Positions 8,470 to 16,184 of a DNA stretch of 33,655 nt are shown here, piece after piece. Source of the DNA: an uncultured Alteromonadaceae bacterium (GTDB lineage: Bacteria; Pseudomonadota; Gammaproteobacteria; Enterobacterales; Alteromonadaceae); NCBI GenBank assembly GCA_950073835.1, contig CATMRP010000038.1, positions 1 through 33,655 on the forward strand. Reading direction: 5' to 3'. A program made the position numbers and the translations under genes. Under the pieces are notes generated by a model. The model was given only the letters and a program-made list of their open reading frames with translations, had not been told where the DNA came from and ran no database searches. Position 1 is the first letter of the stretch. Every line of letters begins with the position of its first letter.

Positions 8470-9312
8470 TCAGATGTCCGGTCTCGACAGCGAATTTATG
8501 CCCAATGCGCGGATGTCGTTCCAGTCTTTATCTTCTGCGGCATCGAGGCGATTGAAATTCAACTGTTTGAGTAAAGCTTTACCTTGCTCGGTGGTTACCA
8601 GTTTTTCCAACGCGGCGATCAGGAGTTTCTGGTGCGCAAGGGGAACCCTGCTGTGGGCAGCAATCGCATGACTGGTATAGGCTCTACTTTGCCATAGTAT
8701 TTTAAGTTGTGAGCGTTGCGCTGCCGGTAAATGTTCCAGTGATCGGATAATACCGCCTCCCGCCGGAAAGAGTTCTTTAATGACATTAAGATAGACCGAA
8801 TCGTGAGAATTTACATAACGCGGGCTGATACTAATGCCCGCCCGATTGAGTTCGGCACGCGGAATAATACTGGCTGCAAAAGCGGCCGGGGCAGGAAAAG
8901 CAAGGGTTGCCCCCTGTAGCTGTTCAATATTGGTGATGTGGCTGTCCTTACGAGTCACGATAATGCCCCGCAGGCCTTTCTCAGAGTCCCTCACCAGCGG
9001 CTGATAACCGGATCTGCTGTGAAATACAACGTAATGATAGGGATTCATATAAGCGAGATCATAGTTTGCCGCGGTTAACTCATCCTCAAAACTGGGGATG
9101 TCTTTGGCAGTGATAAAGCTTAATGATAAGCCGGTTTCCTGCGTCAGATGCTGGAGCAGGGGCGTCCACATTTGAGCCAGTCGATAAGCGGATTGCTGAG
9201 GAACCACACCAAAAGTGTATTGTGCCGGCTGGTTGGCAGGTGCCTGTTTGCTGGTGTCGGCCAATGTGTTCGACGACCCGAGAATAGCCAGAATAACAAG
9301 CACAAATTTCAT
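8470..9312 (-). CDS. PhnD-like periplasmic binding protein, probable kinase partner
   Basis: 280 residues from the chosen start: a lipid-free signal peptide (1-18, cut near TLA-D) followed by a phosphate/phosphite/phosphonate-type solute-binding fold (TFGVVPQQS near the N-terminus, YDLAYMNPYHYVV, the GIIVTRKDS hinge and later a NSHDSVYLNV segment). No ABC permease or ATPase gene is nearby, so transport is unlikely; the kinase directly downstream suggests a sensing role. The true ligand is unknown. An in-frame start at 9360 exists, but the ATG at 9312 has GGAG eight bases upstream and gives a proper signal peptide; it also avoids overlap with the upstream gene. Confidence 0.85.
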   Translation of the reverse strand: MKFVLVILAILGSSNTLADTSKQAPANQPAQYTFGVVPQQSAYRLAQMWTPLLQHLTQETGLSLSFITAKDIPSFEDELTAANYDLAYMNPYHYVVFHSRSGYQPLVRDSEKGLRGIIVTRKDSHITNIEQLQGATLAFPAPAAFAASIIPRAELNRAGISISPRYVNSHDSVYLNVIKELFPAGGGIIRSLEHLPAAQRSQLKILWQSRAYTSHAIAAHSRVPLAHQKLLIAALEKLVTTEQGKALLKQLNFNRLDAAEDKDWNDIRALGINSLSRPDI

Positions 9313-9337
9313 ACTTCGCTCCGCATTGCTGTACCGC

Positions 9338-9898
9338 TTATACCTGCATGAATTCTTCAAACAGCTGGGTCAAATCGTGATTTGAAAACGGTTTGGTAAG
9401 GGTGGCGTCGGCGCCGAGTTCCTTAGCCTTTTCCAGGCTCGCATCGTCGAGTGCCGAAATCACAATAATTTTCAGACCACGCTGCGACTCTTGTTCTCGG
9501 GTGTATTGCAATACACTGTAGCCGTCCATACCAGGCATGCTTAAATCAAGGGTCATTAGCCGTGGCGAGTGCTGGCTCAGCATCATGCCTGCCTGAAAAC
9601 CGCCGGTGGCGATCAACGTGTCGTAACCTGCGCGCCGCGCCACCCGTTGGATAGATTTAGCCACCGGTAGCTCATCATCAACAATCAGGATGAGCGGTGA
9701 AGCCTCGGGCTTCAGGTTATCCGGTATCGGCATATTATGGCGTTCCAGAAAATCGATAAAATCGTTGATAAGAACCCGGTTGTTGCCACGACCGGGTAAT
9801 TTAAAGCCTTTTAACTTGCCGCTTTCCAACCAGCGGATAACCGTTCGGAGATTAACGTCACAATATTCGGCAATTTCGCCGGATGTCAGTGTTTTCAC
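9338..9898 (-). CDS. excisionase/MerR-type HTH fused to a receiver
   Basis: 186 residues. Residues 1-55 are a winged helix-turn-helix of the excisionase/BldC type (TSGEIAEYCDVNLRTVIRWLESGKLKG split over helix-turn-helix and wing, ending FIDFLERH). Residues 68-186 are a receiver with D74/D75, phospho-acceptor D118 (TLDLSMPG), S148 and K169 (TKPF). The DNA-binding part is N-terminal to the receiver, the reverse of OmpR/NarL regulators. GTG start with AAGG at suitable spacing. First gene of the four-gene minus-strand unit, so it probably controls its own operon and the divergent EAL gene. Confidence 0.88.
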   Translation of the reverse strand: MKTLTSGEIAEYCDVNLRTVIRWLESGKLKGFKLPGRGNNRVLINDFIDFLERHNMPIPDNLKPEASPLILIVDDELPVAKSIQRVARRAGYDTLIATGGFQAGMMLSQHSPRLMTLDLSMPGMDGYSVLQYTREQESQRGLKIIVISALDDASLEKAKELGADATLTKPFSNHDLTQLFEEFMQV

Positions 9899-9984
9899 AG
9901 GTGAACCTTGTAGCTTAAGTTTTCATCGATAGTTATATATAGCATTGTTATTCAAATATGGCAATTAAGCAAAATGTATAATTT

Positions 9985-10017
9985 GCGACAATAGTGACAT
10001 TATGCTAATTTGTGACA
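9985..10017 (+). repeat. phased G(C/T)GACA repeats in divergent promoter region
   Basis: GCGACA at 9985, GTGACA at 9994 and GTGACA at 10012 lie on a strict 9-bp register (offsets 0, 9, 27). The first and last are extended as AATTTGCGACA (9980-9990) and AATTTGTGACA (10007-10017). They lie between the two divergent signalling units and are a candidate operator for the HTH-receiver protein. Confidence 0.45.
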
Positions 10018-10091
10018 CTGAAATAAAATAAAAGGTCTGTCTGCAGGGAATCGCACAGCGGATTATTGTTATCATAAAAGAGGTAGATAGC

Positions 10092-11783
10092 ATGGCTCGT
10101 GATATCCACAGTGTTCGTCAAGAAAAAGGGCTTAACCTACTGCTGGTCGATGACGAAAAAGGGGTGGTTAACGCCCTTAAGCGTGAACTTAAAGATCTCA
10201 ACTGCAGCATCACCACGACCACTTCAGGTCGAAAAGCCATGTCTGTTTTGCGCGAGCAGGCAGTCGCTCTGTTAATAACCGATCATAAAATGCCCGACGT
10301 CAATGGCGTTGATTTGGTGCGTTTCGCTAATCAATATTCGCCGGATACCCATGTTTTTATGCTCAGCGGTGAAGGCGATTTGCAGGCGGCAATCGAGTTG
10401 CTTAACCAGCGAATGCTGACAAAATATCTCACCAAGCCCTGGAATCGCCAGGATTTACGTAATGAAGTCGTTAAGGTGCTTAATCAGTGCTGTAAGGTAG
10501 GGCAAAAAACCGCCGCGCAGCAACTGGCCGTCTTTAAACACGAAAATGATAAACCGAATCTGCGCGATTATGAGTCTGTGGTGCTGATTAAGCTTATGAA
10601 TGTTTCTGACATCAGCCTGGCCCATGGGGAAGACGCATCGCTGGATACCGAAGCCTATATTGGACAGCGGCTGGAATATATGGTCACTCAGCCGCACCTG
10701 TTGCAACGCACTCAGGCCGGGGTGTTTGCGCTGTATCTTAAAGAATCCACCACCGAAATTACCCGCTCACTGTGTTGCCAGATTCGCCAGCAGTTGCAGC
10801 GTACTTTTTCCATTAAAGGCGTTTCAGTATTCTGCCACGTGGGCGTGGGGTTTCGGAACCTCAGAGATTCGCAACTCGACCACGATATTCTGATCAGCAG
10901 CCTGGTTGATACTATCGTTCGCGACAGTCACCGCATCAGTATTTCGCAGTTGGATAATTCCACCATTACTCAATACCGCCGTCAGCAGCAACTGAGCGCA
11001 GAGGTTCAGAGTGGCTTGCGAAACCAGGAGTTTAAACTGGCCTATCAACCCAAGGTGCAGTTGCTCTCAGGTATGATCAACAGTGCTGAGATTTTGCTGC
11101 GCTGGCAACATCACAGTTTAGGCTGGGTACCCCCTTCAGAATTCGTGCGCCTGGCGGAGCTGGATGGTCAGATAGAAGCCATTGGCGAATGGGTACTGGA
11201 GCAGGGCTTTAAAGTCGCCAGCGAACTAAGGCGCTTTAGTACTGAGCTGGAGAGCATCGCGATCAATATCTCTGCCAAGCAGTTACAGTCTTCGCGTATT
11301 GTGGAGTTTATTAGTGAACGTTTACAGCATTATTATTTGCCCCCTTCGTTTATTGAGCTAGAGCTAACCGAAACCGCGCTGGCTGAAAACTCGCATTATC
11401 TTGAGGAGCTGTTGTGGCAACTTAAGTTACTCGGTGTAAGGCTGGCCGTGGATGATTTTGGTGCTGGCTTTACGTCGTTTTCGTATCTGTCTAAATTGCC
11501 CATCGATACCCTTAAGCTCGACAAGGTAATGATTGATAATCTGCACACCGATAGCCCCCGGCAGGAATTTATCCACAATCTGATTGTGAGTTGCAAGAAA
11601 CTGGGTATTGAGGTGGTTGCTGAAGGCGTTGAGGAAGAGGCGGACTTACGTTGTCTTCAGGCCATGCGTTGCGACAAGATCCAGGGGTACATTTTTAGCC
11701 CGGCAGTCTCCCGTCAGGAATTTGAAAAACTCATGATAAGACAGCCTTTCTATGCCAAATTTAAAGCGCAGCAGGGGGGTTAA
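10092..11783 (+). CDS. response regulator: receiver, degenerate GGDEF, EAL phosphodiesterase
   Basis: 563 residues. The receiver (about 14-130) has D20/D21, phospho-acceptor D64 and K115 (TKPW), of the same KPW class as the HD-GYP-like regulator. Residues about 155-295 look like a GGDEF remnant without a GG(D/E)EF signature. The EAL domain (about 302-555) retains the catalytic set: E333 (in EIL, replacing EAL), N392, E427, D454/D455 (VDDFGAG), K475, E511 (AEGVE) and Q531 (QGY), so c-di-GMP hydrolysis is expected. RBS AGAGG precedes the ATG. Divergent from the HTH-receiver/kinase unit and probably its c-di-GMP effector. Confidence 0.92.
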   Translation: MARDIHSVRQEKGLNLLLVDDEKGVVNALKRELKDLNCSITTTTSGRKAMSVLREQAVALLITDHKMPDVNGVDLVRFANQYSPDTHVFMLSGEGDLQAAIELLNQRMLTKYLTKPWNRQDLRNEVVKVLNQCCKVGQKTAAQQLAVFKHENDKPNLRDYESVVLIKLMNVSDISLAHGEDASLDTEAYIGQRLEYMVTQPHLLQRTQAGVFALYLKESTTEITRSLCCQIRQQLQRTFSIKGVSVFCHVGVGFRNLRDSQLDHDILISSLVDTIVRDSHRISISQLDNSTITQYRRQQQLSAEVQSGLRNQEFKLAYQPKVQLLSGMINSAEILLRWQHHSLGWVPPSEFVRLAELDGQIEAIGEWVLEQGFKVASELRRFSTELESIAINISAKQLQSSRIVEFISERLQHYYLPPSFIELELTETALAENSHYLEELLWQLKLLGVRLAVDDFGAGFTSFSYLSKLPIDTLKLDKVMIDNLHTDSPRQEFIHNLIVSCKKLGIEVVAEGVEEEADLRCLQAMRCDKIQGYIFSPAVSRQEFEKLMIRQPFYAKFKAQQGG

Positions 11784-11833
11784 TCCGCCAGCTTAAAAAG
11801 TTTGATTTAGCGCAATAGCTGGCCTTGCGGCGG

Positions 11834-11862
11834 CTTGAAAACCCTACTTCGGCCAACCATAT
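11834..11862 (+). promoter_or_regulatory. predicted sigma-32 heat-shock promoter of hsp20
   Basis: CTTGAAA (11834-11840), a 14-bp spacer, then AACCATAT (11855-11862) closely matches the RpoH consensus CTTGAAA-N13-15-CCCCATNT. It lies about 100 bp before the Hsp20 start codon. Confidence 0.6.
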
Positions 11863-11964
11863 TGATAGTGCAGGAAGCAGACAGTCACCCACATTGAGTA
11901 GTATTGGCGTGGCGGGTAACGGATGACAGGTTAACGAACTATCGGTATCGATTAAGGAGGGGTT

Positions 11965-12426
11965 ATGAGTTTATTTCCAAGAGTGTTTGGTCGTAATCAC
12001 CCTGGTGCATTAAAAGGCGAAATTGATCGTGTTTTTGATGATTTCTTTGCTGGTTTCCCGGCTATGGCAGGCTTCGCCGCTGGCGATACAGGTTATATGC
12101 CGGCGCTGGATTTGAAAGAAACCAATGAAGGCCTGGAGTTAACTGCAGACTTGCCGGACATGAAGAAAGAAGAGATTCATCTGGAAGTTCAGCAAGACCG
12201 TTTAGTGCTTTCAGGTATGCGTAAGCAGGAACAGGAATCCACAACAGACGAAGGCTTTCATGTCAGAGAACGTCGCAGTGGCAGCTTCAGGCGGGTTGTC
12301 GCCTTACCCTTTGCCGTTAACGACAATGCTGATGTGGTAGCACGCTATGACAACGGTGTGTTACGGGTTCTCATCCCACGTCCGGCGAATCCGGTTGATA
12401 ATACGCAGCGTGTCAGTATCAGTTAG
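11965..12426 (+). CDS. Hsp20/alpha-crystallin small heat-shock protein
   Basis: 153-residue ATP-independent holdase chaperone. The N-terminal arm carries the usual phenylalanine-rich segment (DRVFDDFFAGF). The alpha-crystallin domain (about 45-140) includes LTADLPDMKKEEI, the SFRRVVALP strand and the hallmark NGVLRVLIPRP. The tail is short, and an IXI-like element is seen only loosely (VSIS end). AAGGAGGGG just before the ATG is a strong ribosome-binding site. It has its own heat-shock-type promoter and a terminator downstream, so it is monocistronic. It resembles class A Hsp20 proteins rather than E. coli IbpA/B closely, so no symbol is given. Confidence 0.93.
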   Translation: MSLFPRVFGRNHPGALKGEIDRVFDDFFAGFPAMAGFAAGDTGYMPALDLKETNEGLELTADLPDMKKEEIHLEVQQDRLVLSGMRKQEQESTTDEGFHVRERRSGSFRRVVALPFAVNDNADVVARYDNGVLRVLIPRPANPVDNTQRVSIS

Positions 12427-12524
12427 GCCCGGTTGCAGTGCATTTATTTTCGCGCGGATTGCAGCGCTAATGCCTGAAATGCCATTGACTGAACCAAATT
12501 GAATCCATCACGTAAAAAGTACAG

Positions 12525-12553
12525 GCCCCGCTCGCTGCGGGGCTTGTTTTTTT
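12525..12553 (+). terminator. rho-independent terminator after hsp20
   Basis: GCCCCGC (12525-12531) pairs with GCGGGGC (12537-12543) across a 5-nt loop, followed by TTGTTTTTTT. Confidence 0.9.
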
Positions 12554-12612
12554 AGCCTGTGAACCCCATCACTAAAGCAATATCAATTTGGCAACGGATC
12601 CTTATTACGACT

Positions 12613-14658
12613 ATGACTACACTTGCACTCGAACAGGTAAATGGCCTGCCACGTTTTTCTAAAATAACCCCGGATCAGGTAAAGCCTGCAATCACCAAAG
12701 CAATTGAAGCTTGTAAGCAAACCATCGAGACGGTGGTTGCCAGTGGTGATTATTGCTATGCCAATGTGGTAAGCAAAATCGATGAAGCAGACGATGTGCT
12801 GGGCAAAGTCTGGTCGCCGGTATCGCACATGAATTCGGTAGTCAGCAGCGATGAACTGCGTGAAGCCCACGATGCCTGTTTGCCGCTGCTGTCGGAGTAC
12901 GGCACCTGGGTGGGGCAGCATGAAGGGTTGTTCCAGGCATACAAGGCTCTGCGCGACAGTGATGAGTATCTGCAACTGGATGAATCGCAGCGTAAGGTTA
13001 TTGATAACACGTTACGCGACTTCACCTTGTCTGGTGTGGCGCTGCCACCGGAGAAAAAAAAGCGCTTTGCGCAAATTCAGGCGCGCTTATCTGAGTTATC
13101 GTCGACCTTCAGCAACAATGTGATGGATGCCACCATGGGCTGGACCAAACATATTACCGATGAGTCAGAGCTTGCCGGGTTGCCAGAGTCGGCACTTGCT
13201 GCTGCGCAACAGGCTGCCCACCAGAAAGATCTGCAGGGCTGGTTATTCACGCTGGATATCCCGAGCTACCTGCCGGTAATGTTGTATGCCGATAACCGTG
13301 CGTTGCGCGAGGAAATGTACCGCGCTTATGCAACCCGTGCATCCGAGCAGGGGCCCAATGCCGGTGAGTGGGATAATACTGCGATTATTAACGAAACGCT
13401 GGCCCTGCGTTCAGAAATCGCATCGCTATTAGGCTTTGCCAGCTATGCAGAGCGTTCGCTGGCTACCAAAATGGCCAATTCAACCTCACAGGTAGTGGGC
13501 TTTCTGCGCGACCTTGCGGCCAAATCCAAACCCCAGGCCGAAAAAGAGCTGGCCGAAGTGCGGGCTTACGCCACCGAAAAACATCAGATGGACGAGCTTG
13601 AAGCCTGGGATGTTCCCTATTACAGCGAGAAACTAAAGCAGGAGCGTTACAGTATTTCAGATGAAATACTGCGGCCTTATTTCCCCGAGAGCAAAGCGCT
13701 GGCCGGTTTATTTACGGTGGTAGAGAAACTCTATGGCCTGACTATTACGGAAGTCGAAAATGCCGATACCTGGCATAAAGATGTGCGCCTGTTCTCTATT
13801 ACCGACAAAGACGACACCCTGCGCGGGCAGTTCTACCTCGACCTCTACGCTCGCTCTAAAAAACGTGGCGGCGCGTGGATGGATGAGTGCCGGGTGCGCC
13901 GTTTTCAGGCCAGTGGCGATCTGCAAACACCGGTGGCATACCTCACCTGTAACTTCAATGGTCCGGTCGGTGACAAGCCAGCCCTGTTTACTCATGATGA
14001 AGTAGTAACCTTATTTCACGAATTTGGTCATGGTATTCATCACATGCTTACGCAGATGTCGGTGCCCGGGGTATCCGGCATAAATGGTGTGCCATGGGAT
14101 GCAGTTGAATTACCCAGTCAGTTTCTGGAAAACTGGTGCTGGCAGGAAGAGGCACTTGGCTTTATCTCCGGTCACTACGAAACCGGCGAGCCGCTACCCA
14201 AAGAATTACTGGATAAAATGCTGGCCGCCAGGGATTATCAGGCTGCGATGCAAATGATCCGTCAACTTGAGTTCAGCCTGTTCGACTTCCTGCTCCACAT
14301 GGAAGACGGCGAGCATGTGGATGTTCAGCAGGTGCTTTCGCAGGTTCGCAACGAGGTAGCTGTGCTCCAGCCGCCTTCGTTTAATCGTTTCCAGCACAGC
14401 TTCGGGCACATCTTTGCCGGTGGTTATGCCGCCGGTTACTACAGTTACAAATGGGCAGAAGTATTGTCTGCCGATGCGTTCAGCCGGTTCGAGGAAGAAG
14501 GGATCTTTAATCCGCAAACGGGCGCCGACTTCCTGCACAATATTCTTGAAATGGGCGGCAGTCGCGAGCCAATGGATTTATTTGTGGCCTTTAGAGGCCG
14601 CGAGCCTAAAGTAGATGCGCTGCTTCGCCATAACGGCATAGTGGCGACAGGTGCCTGA
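12613..14658 (+). CDS. prlC: oligopeptidase A (M3 zinc metallopeptidase)
   Basis: Cytoplasmic M3 thimet-type oligopeptidase that degrades short peptides, including cleaved signal peptides. 681 residues from the chosen ATG, matching E. coli PrlC (680) and collinear with it throughout. Zinc site: HEFGH (H469, E470, H473) and the third ligand E499 in DAVELPSQF. Other conserved blocks are GPNAGEWDN, RGGAWMDEC, and the substrate-binding HIFAGGYAAGYYSY. An upstream in-frame GTG (12559) would add 18 residues absent from relatives and lies in the terminator tail. It overlaps the next gene by one base (TGATG). Confidence 0.95.
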   Translation: MTTLALEQVNGLPRFSKITPDQVKPAITKAIEACKQTIETVVASGDYCYANVVSKIDEADDVLGKVWSPVSHMNSVVSSDELREAHDACLPLLSEYGTWVGQHEGLFQAYKALRDSDEYLQLDESQRKVIDNTLRDFTLSGVALPPEKKKRFAQIQARLSELSSTFSNNVMDATMGWTKHITDESELAGLPESALAAAQQAAHQKDLQGWLFTLDIPSYLPVMLYADNRALREEMYRAYATRASEQGPNAGEWDNTAIINETLALRSEIASLLGFASYAERSLATKMANSTSQVVGFLRDLAAKSKPQAEKELAEVRAYATEKHQMDELEAWDVPYYSEKLKQERYSISDEILRPYFPESKALAGLFTVVEKLYGLTITEVENADTWHKDVRLFSITDKDDTLRGQFYLDLYARSKKRGGAWMDECRVRRFQASGDLQTPVAYLTCNFNGPVGDKPALFTHDEVVTLFHEFGHGIHHMLTQMSVPGVSGINGVPWDAVELPSQFLENWCWQEEALGFISGHYETGEPLPKELLDKMLAARDYQAAMQMIRQLEFSLFDFLLHMEDGEHVDVQQVLSQVRNEVAVLQPPSFNRFQHSFGHIFAGGYAAGYYSYKWAEVLSADAFSRFEEEGIFNPQTGADFLHNILEMGGSREPMDLFVAFRGREPKVDALLRHNGIVATGA

Positions 14659-15344
14659 TGGCGGCGGAATCATTTGCCGCTATCTATGCCCGGGCGGCTG
14701 ACCGAAAGGGCGGCGAACGGGGGCTGGAAGCACTGGTCAGTCAGCCCTTACCGCCGACTCGCGTTAAGGCGTTGAGTGACGACAGGGTACTCTCGGCGTT
14801 CACCAAAAAAGTCTTTCAGTCAGGCTTTGTGTGGCGCGTGATTGAGCAAAAGTGGCCGGAATTTGAAGCGCTGTTTTTTAACTTCGAGGTTGAAAAGGTG
14901 CTGTTGATGTCCGATGAAATGCTCGAACAGCGGGCTACGGATAAACGGATCGTGCGGAACCTTAAAAAAGTGATGACCATCCGCGACAACGCGCTAATGC
15001 TCAATGACATTCGTTTGTCGCACACAAGCTTTGGTGAATTTGCCAGTCAGTTTACCGGTGCTGCTGTTATCGACCTGTGGGCCCACCTTAAAAAGCACGG
15101 CGCACGACTGGGCGGTAATACCGGCCCTTATGCATTGCGTGCGCTGGGAATCGACACATTTTTGCTGAGCCGCGATGTAGAAGGGTATTTTCGGGCTTAT
15201 GATCTGATCAGCGGCGGCCTGACATCAAAGCAAAGCCTTACCACCATTGCCAATACCTTTGCCGACTGGCAGGCCCAGAGTGGCCGCAGTCTGCAGGAGA
15301 TGAGTCAGATTTTGGCCTACAGTTGCGGCGATAATCGCGTTTAA
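14658..15344 (+). CDS. Tag-like 3-methyladenine glycosylase family protein, atypical
   Basis: 228 residues. The middle (about 40-190) aligns with the helix-hairpin-helix Adenine_glyco fold of DNA-3-methyladenine glycosylase I: KVFQSGFVW at 51-59 corresponds to EGQQAGLSW of E. coli Tag, followed by FEVEKV, RIVRNLKKV and a GPYALRALGID hairpin-like stretch. However, the Glu that recognises 3-methyladenine (E38 in Tag) is K51 here, and the zinc-snap residues Cys4, His17, His175 and Cys179 have no equivalents; the only Cys is near the C-terminus. So it is a diverged paralogue whose base-excision activity is uncertain. Start overlaps the prlC stop by one base, indicating coupled expression. Confidence 0.75.
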   Translation: MAAESFAAIYARAADRKGGERGLEALVSQPLPPTRVKALSDDRVLSAFTKKVFQSGFVWRVIEQKWPEFEALFFNFEVEKVLLMSDEMLEQRATDKRIVRNLKKVMTIRDNALMLNDIRLSHTSFGEFASQFTGAAVIDLWAHLKKHGARLGGNTGPYALRALGIDTFLLSRDVEGYFRAYDLISGGLTSKQSLTTIANTFADWQAQSGRSLQEMSQILAYSCGDNRV

Positions 15345-15363
15345 ATTAATAAGGTCGTCTGTC

Positions 15364-16044
15364 ATGGAAGAGAAGCAATACCCCTTTATATTGTTTGACC
15401 TCGACGGCACGTTGGTAGACAGCGTGCCCGACCTCGCCTATTGCGTGGATATAGCCATGCAGGCGGTAGGTTTGCCACCCCGCGGGGTGGACGCAGTGCG
15501 CTGCTGGGTGGGCAACGGTATCGAGAAGCTTATGCAGCGCGCGGTGTCAGGCACTATGGACGAGCAACCCGATGAGCGTTTGTTTACCCCCGCCTACGAA
15601 GCTTTTCTGGTCGCTTATAAAGCGCATAACGGCAAACGCAGCACCGTTTACGAAGGCGTAATACCGGCGCTTGAATGGTTAACGGCAAACGGTTATAAAC
15701 TTGCCTGCGTGACCAACAAAGCTGAAGCATTTACCTTGCCTTTACTGGCAGAGAAAGAGTTGGAACACTATTTTTCGGTAGTGGTAAGCGGTGATACCTG
15801 CGCCCATAAAAAGCCTCACCCAGACCCTTTGCTGTTTGCGTTGGATAAGCTGGGTGGCACTCCCTCGCAAGCGCTGATGATTGGTGATTCAAAATCTGAT
15901 ATTCATGCGGCGAGAGCCGCTGGATGTGCGGTCTTCGCGTTACCCTACGGATATAACCATGGCGAGGACATTCAGCTTTATCATCCGGACCGGGTGTTAA
16001 ACTCACTGGCTGAGTTACCGGCTGTTGTTGCGCCCGGTCAATAA
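15364..16044 (+). CDS. gph: HAD-family phosphatase, phosphoglycolate phosphatase type
   Basis: 226-residue cytoplasmic HAD hydrolase. Motif I FDLDGTLVDS with nucleophile D12 and acid D14, a helical cap (about 18-85), motif II CVTNKAE, motif III lysine in HKKPHPDP, and motif IV GDSKSDIHAARAAG. The cap and the HKKPHPDP/GDSKSD blocks fit Gph-like enzymes that remove 2-phosphoglycolate formed during DNA-end repair and oxygen damage; substrate specificity cannot be read from sequence alone. It is slightly shorter than E. coli Gph (252) and not in the rpe-gph-trpS context. It lies 19 bp after the Tag-like gene, probably in the prlC operon. Confidence 0.75.
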   Translation: MEEKQYPFILFDLDGTLVDSVPDLAYCVDIAMQAVGLPPRGVDAVRCWVGNGIEKLMQRAVSGTMDEQPDERLFTPAYEAFLVAYKAHNGKRSTVYEGVIPALEWLTANGYKLACVTNKAEAFTLPLLAEKELEHYFSVVVSGDTCAHKKPHPDPLLFALDKLGGTPSQALMIGDSKSDIHAARAAGCAVFALPYGYNHGEDIQLYHPDRVLNSLAELPAVVAPGQ

Positions 16045-16184
16045 CATCGGGCAAGTCATTATGAACAGGATGGTAAGCGCCCACGGTTTTGGTTACACTT
16101 GCCGCATTGCATCAGCCGGCTCATCATTCTTTCTCGCGCTTTCAGGGTGTTGAGATCCCGGACTCTAAAAAGAAGAACTTACCC

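Noticed and set aside
12559..12612. GTG start for prlC
   Set aside because: It lies directly after the hsp20 terminator T-tract and adds residues that have no counterpart in PrlC proteins.
13708..13995. Antisense open frame inside prlC (and similar long antisense frames in gor, ubiB, gcdH and ubiD)
   Set aside because: They are mirror frames of strongly conserved coding sequence, with no ribosome-binding site, domain or independent support.
16089..16184. N-terminal extension of UbiE from an upstream start
   Set aside because: The extra 32 residues are absent from UbiE relatives, and the ATG at 16185 gives the canonical N-terminus.
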